A stretch of 64,000 nucleotides of DNA from Lachnospiraceae bacterium (lineage in GTDB: Bacteria; Bacillota; Clostridia; Lachnospirales; Lachnospiraceae), in the NCBI GenBank assembly GCA_017540355.1, contig JAFYBE010000118.1, forward strand, positions 1 to 64,000. Direction: 5' to 3'. Below, piece by piece: positions 44,836-53,220 of this stretch (its first letter is position 1; each line of letters starts with the position of its first letter). The notes under the pieces are model-generated. The model was not told the DNA's origin. It saw only the letters and a program-made list of their open reading frames with translations, and made no database searches. Both the position numbers and the translations under genes were made by a program.

Positions 44836-46247
44836 TATTTGCCACCTCCCGCCGGAGCATCAGGATCAATAATGCCCAAAGAGTTCTCAATCCTGCCCTT
44901 AGCAGACTTTGATACCATTCCGACTGCTTTAGTGGCACCGCCCGTAACCGTACCGATAATCTTTGACTTAACCATCTGAGCAGGCTGTCCGAGGAACATT
45001 GCCACTTCGGGATTGATAATCTCAAGCATAAGATTCTGACTCTTAAATACCGCATACGCACCAGCCGCTATAAAGAACAGCTTAAAGAGTTCCATGGTTG
45101 CGGCACTGAATCCGAAATCTATATTATCGCCATTCACCACATAGGGCAGAATGACAAGATAAGTCTTCATCGTGATTATGGGGCCGAATATTCCGATGAC
45201 GAAGGCAACAAACATTTCCTTCCATCTCTTAAACTTGGCTCCGTCATCAAGCGGAATCAAAGCCACATAGTAAGGACTTACTACAAAAAGGATAAGTATC
45301 ATAAATATACGTACGATACACTGCACTATTAAAAGAATGAGTATAAACAGTACCATTATGACTTCCACATATGCATACAGCCATTCGACCTTATCAAGAT
45401 CTATATCCTGCATCGCCGTAAGCGTATTCTGGAAATGCTGTCCGCTGGCATAATAAGAAGCATTGGCCGGATTACGAAGTGCATTCTTGACTGACATAAA
45501 AAATATAAGGTCAGCCATCGTGGTAGTCGCGCCCGGAGTCGCTGACCTTGCAGCTGCAATCGCTCTCTCAATCTGAGATTGCTTGGTTCCTCTCATCGGA
45601 GTCGTGCCGTCACCGGATATAACTTCCGAAACGTAAGTCAATGCACTCTCATTATTTGATCCGTCAATATTATTGGGCATATATACCTGAATCGTACATA
45701 TAACCACACCTGCAAGCTTTACGACAAAAATGCAGGCTAAAGGTATGATTGCAAAGGTAAAGCAAGCTTTAAATGTCTGGCGGATTACATGAGTCACCGG
45801 TCTTTTGAGTTCACCGAGTCCCTCACCCATAGACTTAACAACAGCAAATATCGTAACCAGAAAGCAAAGCGCAAATGCTCCTGCCGTCATCATAAGAACG
45901 GCATTTACTATATAATCCCTCTGCATCAATACATCCAAAAGAGAATTATTGTGCGCCACGTCATATCCGCTCGTGGCCACATATTCCGAACCCTGCAGCA
46001 CATATACACCCGTGGTGCACGAGAACACATCGAAGATCCTCTCAACAATCAGAACTATCTTACACAACGTTGCAAAGCCCATGAAAAGCGCATGGTTGAT
46101 TGCCGACATTATCATTCCGCCGACAAGATCCCACAAAAAGTAGAATGCCTTGACGAGTATCGGTACCAGTATTTCGTTGAATATGTCCTCGAGCAGATCT
46201 TCAAGCGTATCTACGAAGCTTAAGCTCACCGGCATCATAAAATTCAT
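44835..46247 (-). CDS. VirB6/TrbL-like membrane protein, third copy
   Basis: A 470-aa protein with about seven membrane helices and the motif IPLDDGAKFKRW near residue 335, which aligns with MPIDDG and MPLDDG in the other two. The N-terminus differs (no YVQLG start), and the C-terminal tail is short. The three are probably non-redundant channel subunits. AAAGGAAG precedes the ATG; the gene is the first after ECF-type promoter D. Confidence 0.78.
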   Translation of the reverse strand: MNFMMPVSLSFVDTLEDLLEDIFNEILVPILVKAFYFLWDLVGGMIMSAINHALFMGFATLCKIVLIVERIFDVFSCTTGVYVLQGSEYVATSGYDVAHNNSLLDVLMQRDYIVNAVLMMTAGAFALCFLVTIFAVVKSMGEGLGELKRPVTHVIRQTFKACFTFAIIPLACIFVVKLAGVVICTIQVYMPNNIDGSNNESALTYVSEVISGDGTTPMRGTKQSQIERAIAAARSATPGATTTMADLIFFMSVKNALRNPANASYYASGQHFQNTLTAMQDIDLDKVEWLYAYVEVIMVLFILILLIVQCIVRIFMILILFVVSPYYVALIPLDDGAKFKRWKEMFVAFVIGIFGPIITMKTYLVILPYVVNGDNIDFGFSAATMELFKLFFIAAGAYAVFKSQNLMLEIINPEVAMFLGQPAQMVKSKIIGTVTGGATKAVGMVSKSAKGRIENSLGIIDPDAPAGGGK

Positions 46248-46261
46248 ACTGCTTCTTCCTT

Positions 46262-46310
46262 TCTGTATATCCTATATCTTAATATACAGACTTGCTCTGA
46301 CTAATCCACG
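46262..46310 (-). promoter_or_regulatory. ECF-type promoter D, upstream of VirB6-VirB6-VirB4
   Basis: On the minus strand CGTGGAT (46304-46310), 17 bases to TATAT, with CTGTATAT at 46282-46289, in the 68-base gap before the 470-aa gene. An inverted repeat TCTGTATA...TATACAGA (46262-46290) with a 13-base centre lies downstream of the -10. Confidence 0.75.
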
Positions 46311-46315
46311 GTGTA

Positions 46316-48094
46316 TTATCTTACTCTCACTGTGGTTCTTACTTTTCTCATATACAGGAATACCGCAACGCCTATTGCTATCACAGTAATGATTGCCAGG
46401 ATTGCCGCAATATTGATCCTGTACTTGACGATGAAGTCTTTCTCTGTGGTATTGCCCGCCTCATCTTTAACTATGAGGTGATATCTTCCGGCCTCCGTAA
46501 CACGGCTCACCATATTGTCTTCGCTTATAACGATATCACCGCGCATAAGCACAACGCTCTTGATATCATCCGACGCATAAGTAATCTTCGCCTCGTTGGG
46601 AGCTGTATCAATCTCTACTATCGGTGAAACGGTATCTCTTGCTATATTGACCGTTGTTCTTCCGCTCTCATCACGCAGGTCAATCTCATAGTTACCGTCA
46701 TCCGGCATATATGCAACCTTATATGTGGCCATAGCCGTATCGGTAATATCTTCATAGTTACGACGTACGCCTTCTATAATCATTCCTTCCGGAGCCGAGG
46801 ATGTGCTTAAATCGGCTGTTGCACCGGTAAGAATTCTGAACCTGAGCATAGGTCTGTTGCCACGATAGAAGTTCTCGTAGCTCACATCATCCTTAACCGG
46901 TATCAGAGTATAGTTACCCTTATCCTGAATAAAGTCACCGGAATTGTATGTGATCTGCTCACCATCCTTATACAGCTGCAGTTCTATATCGTCATCCGCC
47001 TGGAATATAACCGACTCATTGGTCACCATACCGTTAGGTACGCTCGAATAGAACGAATCGCCCGTCAACAAGTCTATCCTGTAATATCCGCTCTTTGAAT
47101 CAAATGACGACGTAAGTCTGCTCTCCGGTTCGCTCTTTGAAGAAGCGTCCGCCTTGGCAGGCTCGGGTGTAGGAGTCGCCTCGGATGCAGGTTCATCCGC
47201 TTTTTCGGTATTATCCTCGCCCTCGTTCACAAGGTCGGCAAACGACTCAAGCTCAGACTTGTCATCCCACTCCAAAGGTTCTCCATCAAGACCTGCCGTA
47301 TACTGTATGCGGAAAGTAAATCTGGCTGTATCAATCTCCTGTTGCCATGCGGGAACATTCTCCGAACCCTGCTTTGCGTAGAAGAACTGCACATTATATG
47401 TTCCTTCCGCTTCAATCTTGGACTTGTTGGATATGCCGACGGATACGCCGTCACGAGTCATCCTTGCCATTACGCCGCTGGGTATGTCAAACATAACGTA
47501 GTGATTGACTATCGTCCCGTTGCTTATATTCGAATAAATGGTATAAATATCTCCGAAACTCTCGGCATATACCTTGTAATCCTCGTGATAAGTCTCCGAA
47601 AGTGATATGGAATTAACGGTGGGACCTATGGGATCTGATTCAAGCGCCGCTATATCCGGTGCAAGTGCCTTGGCCCACTGGTTATACTGATTGGTTATTG
47701 CGGCATTGCCGCTGACATCTCCGGAAAATACCGAATTGCCGGATACATCGTAGGTCTGTCTGATGATACCCGCTGCCTGCTGACTCGCGCTCAACTGCTG
47801 CTGCTGTTGAACGTTATATATGGGATAGTATGTGATTACCTTACGATTGCCGGGCATGGATGCTCCGCCGCCGGAAGACCCCGATATGTTGCTTACAACA
47901 TTCGATGCAACGTTTGATAAACTTGATGAACCCGACGAACCGCCCGATAATCCGTATACGGATGACAACGCACTGTAGAGTCCGTCTCCCGCACTCGCAT
48001 TTACCGGTAGTACGCTGCCCATCATCAGACATGCACCTGCCGCTATTCCGGCTAAAATCATTAATCTTCTTTTCATCTTACACATATCCCTCAT
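46316..48094 (-). CDS. Large surface protein related to the 387-aa protein
   Basis: A 592-aa type I membrane protein with a signal peptide (MILAGIAAGACLMMGSVLPVNASA), a Ser/Gly-rich then Gln-rich low-complexity region to about residue 130, beta-sandwich domains, an acidic linker (EPASEATPTPEPAKADASS), and a C-terminal helix (INIAAILAIITVIAIGVAVFLY) with a basic tail. The last 250 residues match the 387-aa protein. Three in-frame ATGs lie within seven codons; none has a clearly better ribosome binding site. It follows the VirD4 gene by 40 bases, so it seems to belong to the sigma-A-driven unit rather than to the ECF one. Confidence 0.65.
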   Translation of the reverse strand: MRDMCKMKRRLMILAGIAAGACLMMGSVLPVNASAGDGLYSALSSVYGLSGGSSGSSSLSNVASNVVSNISGSSGGGASMPGNRKVITYYPIYNVQQQQQLSASQQAAGIIRQTYDVSGNSVFSGDVSGNAAITNQYNQWAKALAPDIAALESDPIGPTVNSISLSETYHEDYKVYAESFGDIYTIYSNISNGTIVNHYVMFDIPSGVMARMTRDGVSVGISNKSKIEAEGTYNVQFFYAKQGSENVPAWQQEIDTARFTFRIQYTAGLDGEPLEWDDKSELESFADLVNEGEDNTEKADEPASEATPTPEPAKADASSKSEPESRLTSSFDSKSGYYRIDLLTGDSFYSSVPNGMVTNESVIFQADDDIELQLYKDGEQITYNSGDFIQDKGNYTLIPVKDDVSYENFYRGNRPMLRFRILTGATADLSTSSAPEGMIIEGVRRNYEDITDTAMATYKVAYMPDDGNYEIDLRDESGRTTVNIARDTVSPIVEIDTAPNEAKITYASDDIKSVVLMRGDIVISEDNMVSRVTEAGRYHLIVKDEAGNTTEKDFIVKYRINIAAILAIITVIAIGVAVFLYMRKVRTTVRVR

Positions 48095-48134
48095 ATTTTC
48101 CGTATGGTGGTTAATATATCATTCTAAGATTTGT

Positions 48135-50387
48135 CTATGCATTACCTTCAAGGTCTTCGTCTATCTCACTCTCATACCTTGCAAGAATATCATCTACGCT
48201 CTCATCAAGTTCCTCTTCAAGTTCTCCTTCGAGTTCCGCATCAAGCATATCGCCTATCTCGACGTCCTCATCATCGATATCATCTTCGTACTCTTCTTCC
48301 GCGATATCCTCATCCAGTTCCTCATCGGTATCGACTTCCATCTCTGCTCCGCCCTCTTCGTCTTCATCTTCATCCGAATCAAGCACAAGATAATTTCTCT
48401 CATCAAGATCATAGAAGATATCATCCGCATAAAAGACATTGTTCCTGACATCTGTAAGATCCATCTGACCGAACTCATAAAGCGGACACTTATATGACGG
48501 AGTGAACTTGGTCATAAGCGGGAAATTGTTAAACGTTACGACGATTGAATTACCCGTCGACTTCGCATTGTTAAGTCTGGTAAGCTCCGAAGGATAGATC
48601 AAAGGTCTTACCTGCATCTGTGTGGATACATTGATATTGTTGGTCTTATCCTTAAGACCTGTGGATGTGGATGTCGTACGTACCGTCATATTACCGCACA
48701 TCTTGGAGAATTCTTCACAGGTCGGCATATCGTTCGAACCGATGAACATCTTGATTCCGCAGTTACCCTTGACGATATCCGCGACGGTCTCACCGTAGAC
48801 ATTCTTAAGCTGTGAGAATGACTGAACGATCATCTCAAACCATATCTTTCTTGAACGTCCGACCGTGATCATCTTGTCGAACTTATCAATCTTGGGCATG
48901 TTACCGAACTCATCAAGAATGAAGTATACGTTACGAGGTAATGACAGATCTTCTCTCGCGCTTGCAACCTTGATAAGTGCCTTGTATATACACAGAATGA
49001 ATACGGCTGCAAGAGCATGTCTTGTATCCTTTTCATCCGGTATCTTAAGGAACAGAGCCGTAGGTCTGTCAGCAAAAGTAGTGGGCTGAATATCCGTAGC
49101 AGAAGTAAGTGCGCAAAGGCCTTCGTCATTGAACATCGAAAGCTTGTCAAGCGCGATACTCATATATGATGAAAGAGTCTGATCGGCCGCAGCCAGAACC
49201 TGTCTGGAAAGTGATGTCGCCTTACTCAACTTATCTCTTCCTTCAAAGAAATACTTAAGCGCCTTGTATTCATCGGCCGAATTACCGATGGCCTTATTGA
49301 TATTGTAGAAGCAGAATTTCTCCTTTGTCATCTCAAGCTTGGGATCCTCCGAATCCTCAAGCATTGCAAGACAAACCGCCAGAATGATTGAACGGGCGCC
49401 TTTCTCCCATACGGGATCCTTCTCATTCTCAATGGGACAGAGTACCGATACGAGGTCATTAAGATCCTCATAACACTCATCGTATATCTTCTGTCTCTCA
49501 ACCCTGATCTTGCCGATAAGATCATTGCCTGACGCATAAGCCAGACCTTCCCACTCATACCACTCATCCGCCGAATCGAAATCATCCCTCGGATTCATAA
49601 GCTTAAGTTCCGGATAATTATCGACCCCGTCGGTATGCTCCATAATCTTGTCGCCAAGATGAGCATATACCTGGTAATTGTCATATATATCGCCCAAAGG
49701 ATTCCATCTGAAAGAACTGTAGGGATCTCTTAAATCGAGTACCATACAGTTATAGCCGTGATCATGTAAGAGCTTACTGTGCATCTGGAAAAGCTCACCC
49801 TTGGGGTCAGTACATATCATTGAAGAACCGGCTGCCGAATGTCCGAGTATCTGTACCACGGGGTTAACGAATGTCGTCGTCTTACCTGAACCCGTAGCAC
49901 CGATGATGATACCGTGCGCCGGTGAGATTATATTGATATCCACGTCTCTGGTACGCGGATTATATACTGCATAAAGCGGGATACCGTCCTTCTTCAGTCC
50001 GTCCAGCTTGTGGAACTGGCTTTTGGGAAAAAGCTCATTACGTTCCTTATCTGTCATGAATCGCGAATTCTCCAAAGAACTCTCGACTCTGTCATTCTTG
50101 CTTCCTCTTCCCCTTAAAAGCCTGTTGGCAGACTCTGTATTGACAGAAAGCCTGTATATGAAATAGAGGGCTGTCAAAAGAGCCAGCTCTACTATACCGT
50201 AGACGATCTTGTCTGCTCCAAACAGCGTACTTGCGTTGACAACCAGCTTAAATGCGCCTGCGGCAGTCCATTCGTTAAGACTTTCTAATAATACTCCCGT
50301 AATTGCACCCAATATTATGATGGCCAATATGCCTAACATAACATAAAGTGCTGTCTTTTTCATATCAAATTCCGGCTTGTCGCTCAC
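48135..50387 (-). CDS. VirD4/TraG-like coupling ATPase with acidic tail
   Basis: A 750-aa protein with two N-terminal membrane helices (residues 12-32 and 60-80), Walker A IIIGATGSGKTTTF near residue 166 and Walker B YFILDEFGNMPKI near residue 490. It fits the TraG/TraD/VirD4 coupling family, which selects substrates and passes them to the channel. The last 85 residues are strikingly acidic (runs of Asp/Glu from about residue 665). The start appears to be GTG at 50387 with GAGGG upstream, overlapping the CPBP gene by 23 bases; the ATG at residue 9 is an alternative. No relaxase gene accompanies it. Confidence 0.92.
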   Translation of the reverse strand: MSDKPEFDMKKTALYVMLGILAIIILGAITGVLLESLNEWTAAGAFKLVVNASTLFGADKIVYGIVELALLTALYFIYRLSVNTESANRLLRGRGSKNDRVESSLENSRFMTDKERNELFPKSQFHKLDGLKKDGIPLYAVYNPRTRDVDINIISPAHGIIIGATGSGKTTTFVNPVVQILGHSAAGSSMICTDPKGELFQMHSKLLHDHGYNCMVLDLRDPYSSFRWNPLGDIYDNYQVYAHLGDKIMEHTDGVDNYPELKLMNPRDDFDSADEWYEWEGLAYASGNDLIGKIRVERQKIYDECYEDLNDLVSVLCPIENEKDPVWEKGARSIILAVCLAMLEDSEDPKLEMTKEKFCFYNINKAIGNSADEYKALKYFFEGRDKLSKATSLSRQVLAAADQTLSSYMSIALDKLSMFNDEGLCALTSATDIQPTTFADRPTALFLKIPDEKDTRHALAAVFILCIYKALIKVASAREDLSLPRNVYFILDEFGNMPKIDKFDKMITVGRSRKIWFEMIVQSFSQLKNVYGETVADIVKGNCGIKMFIGSNDMPTCEEFSKMCGNMTVRTTSTSTGLKDKTNNINVSTQMQVRPLIYPSELTRLNNAKSTGNSIVVTFNNFPLMTKFTPSYKCPLYEFGQMDLTDVRNNVFYADDIFYDLDERNYLVLDSDEDEDEEGGAEMEVDTDEELDEDIAEEEYEDDIDDEDVEIGDMLDAELEGELEEELDESVDDILARYESEIDEDLEGNA

Positions 50388-51354
50388 TTTCTCCCTCTTT
50401 TCGATAAAGCATATATATCAGGCCGGCTGTCGCCGCGCCAAGCATCCCCAACAAGATTACCCTGAATATATCCGTCGCAACCCCCGCATTCTGCTTCTCC
50501 GGATACATAAAAAATATGAACCACTGTACTACCGAAGGAAGATTGAATCCCGCATGCAGAAAAATACCGTAGAGGATATTACCTTCCTTAAGTGACAATA
50601 TGCCTATGATAAGTCCCATTGCAAAAGAATAGACAAACCATATACTACTGCCGTGCATGACTGAAAAAATAAGTGTTGTAACTATAAGTGCCGGTATCTC
50701 CGGCCAGCGGACCAACAGCCTGTTAAGCATATAGCCCCTGAATATTATCTCTTCGACAAGCGGCGTTAAGACCGCGCTTTCAACAATCGTCAACGCTATA
50801 TCGCTTCTCTGGTACATCTTGCCCACATGAGTCGAATATGTGGCGAATATTCCAACCTTAGGTACCAACGTAAGTACGGACGAAAGAAAAAGCGCCGCGC
50901 CGGCTCCGAACAAAAACGCCCAGAGTATCTTCTTCTTGTTGATATCCGTATGGTATAACGAAGCGTCTTCAAAGAATGTGCTTCCCGTCTTCTTAGACTT
51001 GCGTCTTAATCTTATAAGTGTGATTACAACCGCAACGGCGATAGCCAAGTTGGAACGCTGCTCCAGATAATTGTCAAAGCCCGCTCCCACCATTCCGGAT
51101 AAGAGGAATCCTACCGAAAGACACACCAGGGAGATCACTATATATGACACCATGGGGCCGATTGCATGAAAGAAATCTCTTACCGAAAAGAATATTATCT
51201 GTTCGGGAGTCAGCGGCTCGGTCTTCTGTCTGAAGCTCGTAACCTGCTCACCCTTTGGGCTTTCTTCTTCCGCAATATCCCTATCCGGACTGCTATCCTC
51301 TTTTACTCGGTCCTCATCACCGGCCGTATCGTTAATCACTTCGTAATCGGACAT
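50365..51354 (-). CDS. CPBP-family intramembrane metalloprotease
   Basis: A 329-aa protein with a 60-residue acidic cytoplasmic N-terminus and about eight membrane helices. The CPBP/Abi motifs are PLVEEIIFRGYML near residue 215, FSVMHGSS near 245 and LHAGFNL near 280, which hold the metal ligands. Such proteases cleave within membranes; in Firmicutes they process peptides or regulators. It overlaps the VirD4 start by 23 bases and follows the STAS gene by ten, so it is translated as part of the VirD4 unit. It could process a secretion-region protein or a membrane-bound regulator; this is inference. Confidence 0.88.
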   Translation of the reverse strand: MSDYEVINDTAGDEDRVKEDSSPDRDIAEEESPKGEQVTSFRQKTEPLTPEQIIFFSVRDFFHAIGPMVSYIVISLVCLSVGFLLSGMVGAGFDNYLEQRSNLAIAVAVVITLIRLRRKSKKTGSTFFEDASLYHTDINKKKILWAFLFGAGAALFLSSVLTLVPKVGIFATYSTHVGKMYQRSDIALTIVESAVLTPLVEEIIFRGYMLNRLLVRWPEIPALIVTTLIFSVMHGSSIWFVYSFAMGLIIGILSLKEGNILYGIFLHAGFNLPSVVQWFIFFMYPEKQNAGVATDIFRVILLGMLGAATAGLIYMLYRKEGESERQAGI

Positions 51355-51364
51355 ACCACACCTT

Positions 51365-51664
51365 TTATTCTTCTATCGGCAGATATCCCGAAAGGCCCGT
51401 TACATCAAGTAAATCCCTGACAGACTCACTTACATTCCTGAGTACGAATGTACCTCTTGCGGCACGAAGTCTCTTCTGCATCTGTGTAAGCGATCTTAAT
51501 CCTGCCGAGCTGAGATATCCGGTATCGGTCATATCTACCGCATAATATATCCCGTCATCTCCTTCTGCTATCGCTTCGTCAAGAAACGCTTCCATCTCTC
51601 TAAGTATCTCACCCGAGTTGTTGGTATCAATTCTCTCGGGTGTATAGTACACGATTTCTGACAT
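51365..51664 (-). CDS. STAS domain protein, second copy
   Basis: A 99-aa STAS domain protein with the phosphorylation motif YLSSAGLRSLTQM near residue 58. It is a possible substrate for the RsbW-like kinase and SpoIIE phosphatases encoded 30 kb away at 17.5-23.8 kb. It is the first gene of the unit STAS-CPBP-VirD4-surface protein. ACGGAGG lies before the ATG, and a sigma-A-like promoter lies about 50 bases upstream. Confidence 0.88.
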   Translation of the reverse strand: MSEIVYYTPERIDTNNSGEILREMEAFLDEAIAEGDDGIYYAVDMTDTGYLSSAGLRSLTQMQKRLRAARGTFVLRNVSESVRDLLDVTGLSGYLPIEE

Positions 51665-51712
51665 CTAAAACCTCCGTAAAACCCAATCGGTCCACATAAA
51701 ATATCATCCTAG

Positions 51713-51741
51713 ATTATCGCACAGAATAAGAGATTAGACAA
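51713..51741 (-). promoter_or_regulatory. Sigma-A-like promoter of the STAS-CPBP-VirD4 unit
   Basis: On the minus strand TTGTCT (51736-51741), 17 bases, GATAAT (51713-51718). It is unlike the five ECF-type sites, so the coupling ATPase unit seems to be under housekeeping control. Confidence 0.6.
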
Positions 51742-51792
51742 GTTTTTTTGTCATTTATGGTCAATTAAAATGTCAATTTTGTTAAATACATA

Positions 51793-52422
51793 TCATGGGT
51801 TAAACGAGCCCTCAGAACCGTTGGGATCCCTGACATCCTGTATCATAACTCCCGCAGCCGAAAGGAATATTTTTGCAACATACCAGACAATGCTTGAAGC
51901 GGGCGGGAAGAAGCTTAAATCGACCGGAAATACCGGAATAAGCTTCAAAAATACGTTAACCATCGAGAAGCCTCCGACAACCGCAGTAAGAATAACGATT
52001 ACCATTCTGTTCGCTTTAGTTGCGAGAAACGCGATCAGCGCTGCGGCAACAACACAGGCTATAACGGCAAACGGTCCGTCAAAGAACTCCTCAAGATTGT
52101 CTCTTGCAAATTGGAATACGAATATAGCCACACCGGCCAGATAAATCTTGTAAGCAAGCACTGCAAGCACAAGACCGCAGGCCACTTCAGCCATAAGAAG
52201 GACATCATCGTCGGGAATGAGTGCCCAGAGATAGTCGTGTGCTGTCCTGAATCCGAACATAAATGCGGCAACATAGAGGACCACTTTATATATCCTGAAT
52301 CCTTCAAGACATACAAACGCGCACACAGCCAGGAAAATGCACAGTATCGGCGCACCGCTTAAGTCAATATTGGCCAGTACCGATACCAGTTCATTTAAAG
52401 CAGTTACGGTATTATTAAACAT
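51793..52422 (-). CDS. Multi-spanning membrane protein with its own ECF-type promoter
   Basis: A 209-aa protein with six or seven hydrophobic helices, in the layout of DUF4203-like proteins (GFRTAHDYLWALIPDDD, AFLATKANRMVIVILTAVVGGF). The function is unknown. GGAGG precedes the ATG. It stands alone between the trp operon and the STAS unit, but it carries the fifth copy of the ECF-type promoter, which ties it to the secretion regulon. Confidence 0.65.
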   Translation of the reverse strand: MFNNTVTALNELVSVLANIDLSGAPILCIFLAVCAFVCLEGFRIYKVVLYVAAFMFGFRTAHDYLWALIPDDDVLLMAEVACGLVLAVLAYKIYLAGVAIFVFQFARDNLEEFFDGPFAVIACVVAAALIAFLATKANRMVIVILTAVVGGFSMVNVFLKLIPVFPVDLSFFPPASSIVWYVAKIFLSAAGVMIQDVRDPNGSEGSFNP

Positions 52423-52494
52423 TTGAATCCCTCCATACTATACACATCTAAAATTCTATCATCTATGCAAGATAAATTCAATAAAAATGCCCAC

Positions 52495-52534
52495 CTGTAT
52501 AAATATATACAGACAGGCATCCAATGTTCCACGC
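52495..52534 (-). promoter_or_regulatory. ECF-type promoter E, upstream of the 209-aa membrane protein
   Basis: On the minus strand GCGTGGAA (52527-52534), 17 bases to TATAT, CTGTATAT at 52505-52512. An inverted repeat CTGTATA-N4-TATACAG (52495-52512) covers the -10, nearly the same as at site A. Confidence 0.75.
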
Positions 52535-52551
52535 AATATTCTTAAAAAAAT

Positions 52552-53205
52552 CTATAATGACAGAAAATTTGAAAGCATGGTCTTGCCGGAAGGCGTAAGT
52601 ATCGATTCCGGATGGAATTGCAGACCGTATAACTTATAATCCTTATGAGCCACAGCCATTATCTCATCCTCATCGGTCTTTGCCGTCACCTTAAGGCAAT
52701 CCGGAAGCTTCTCCTTATCCGCAGCAAGCGAATGGTATCTTCCCACTTCCACTCTTCCCACAAGTCCCGCAAAAAGCGGACATGTTCCGTCAAGCTCAAT
52801 AACCGACTGCTTCCCATGCATAAGCTGCGACGCATATACAATCTCTCCTCCGAAGGCTTCGCATATGGCCTGATGTCCGAGGCATATTCCCAAAATCGGA
52901 ACTTTACCCGCAAAATGCTTTATCACATCCTCACAAATGCCCGCATCCGCAGGTCTTCCCGGACCCGGCGAGATAATGATTCGATCCGGTCCGTAGTCTT
53001 CAATTCCTGCTATTGTCATTGCATCGTTACGTATGACCTTTATCTCATAATCATCCGATGTCATTACATGTATATCGGTGATGTCGGGTCTTAACTCATA
53101 CCCTCTTTCAACACAGAGCTCTCCGATATACTGGAAGAGATTGTATGAGAAGCTGTCATAGTTGTCTATAAGCAATAATTTTTCTTTTCTATTTCCTTTA
53201 GCCAT
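52552..53205 (-). CDS. trpG: Anthranilate synthase glutamine amidotransferase subunit
   Basis: A 217-aa class I glutamine amidotransferase. LLIDNYDSFSYNLFQYIGE is at the N-terminus, the nucleophile cysteine is in ILGICLGHQAICEAFGG near residue 105, and the His-Glu pair is in LYGLQFHPESILT near the C-terminus. It releases ammonia from glutamine for TrpE. GGGAGAG precedes the ATG. It is the last gene of the trp operon, 15 bases after trpE. Confidence 0.93.
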   Translation of the reverse strand: MAKGNRKEKLLLIDNYDSFSYNLFQYIGELCVERGYELRPDITDIHVMTSDDYEIKVIRNDAMTIAGIEDYGPDRIIISPGPGRPADAGICEDVIKHFAGKVPILGICLGHQAICEAFGGEIVYASQLMHGKQSVIELDGTCPLFAGLVGRVEVGRYHSLAADKEKLPDCLKVTAKTDEDEIMAVAHKDYKLYGLQFHPESILTPSGKTMLSNFLSL

Positions 53206-53220
53206 GCTTTCTCTCCCTTC

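Noticed and set aside
29578..52512. CTGTATA/TATACAG repeats as SOS (LexA) boxes
   Set aside because: They do not match the Gram-positive LexA box (GAAC-N4-GTTC type), and no DNA-repair genes follow them.
23844..52534. Secretion region as an integrative conjugative element
   Set aside because: No relaxase, integrase, replication or partition gene and no direct repeats at either side were found; the only tRNA (9877) is 14 kb away. A relaxase elsewhere in the genome remains possible.
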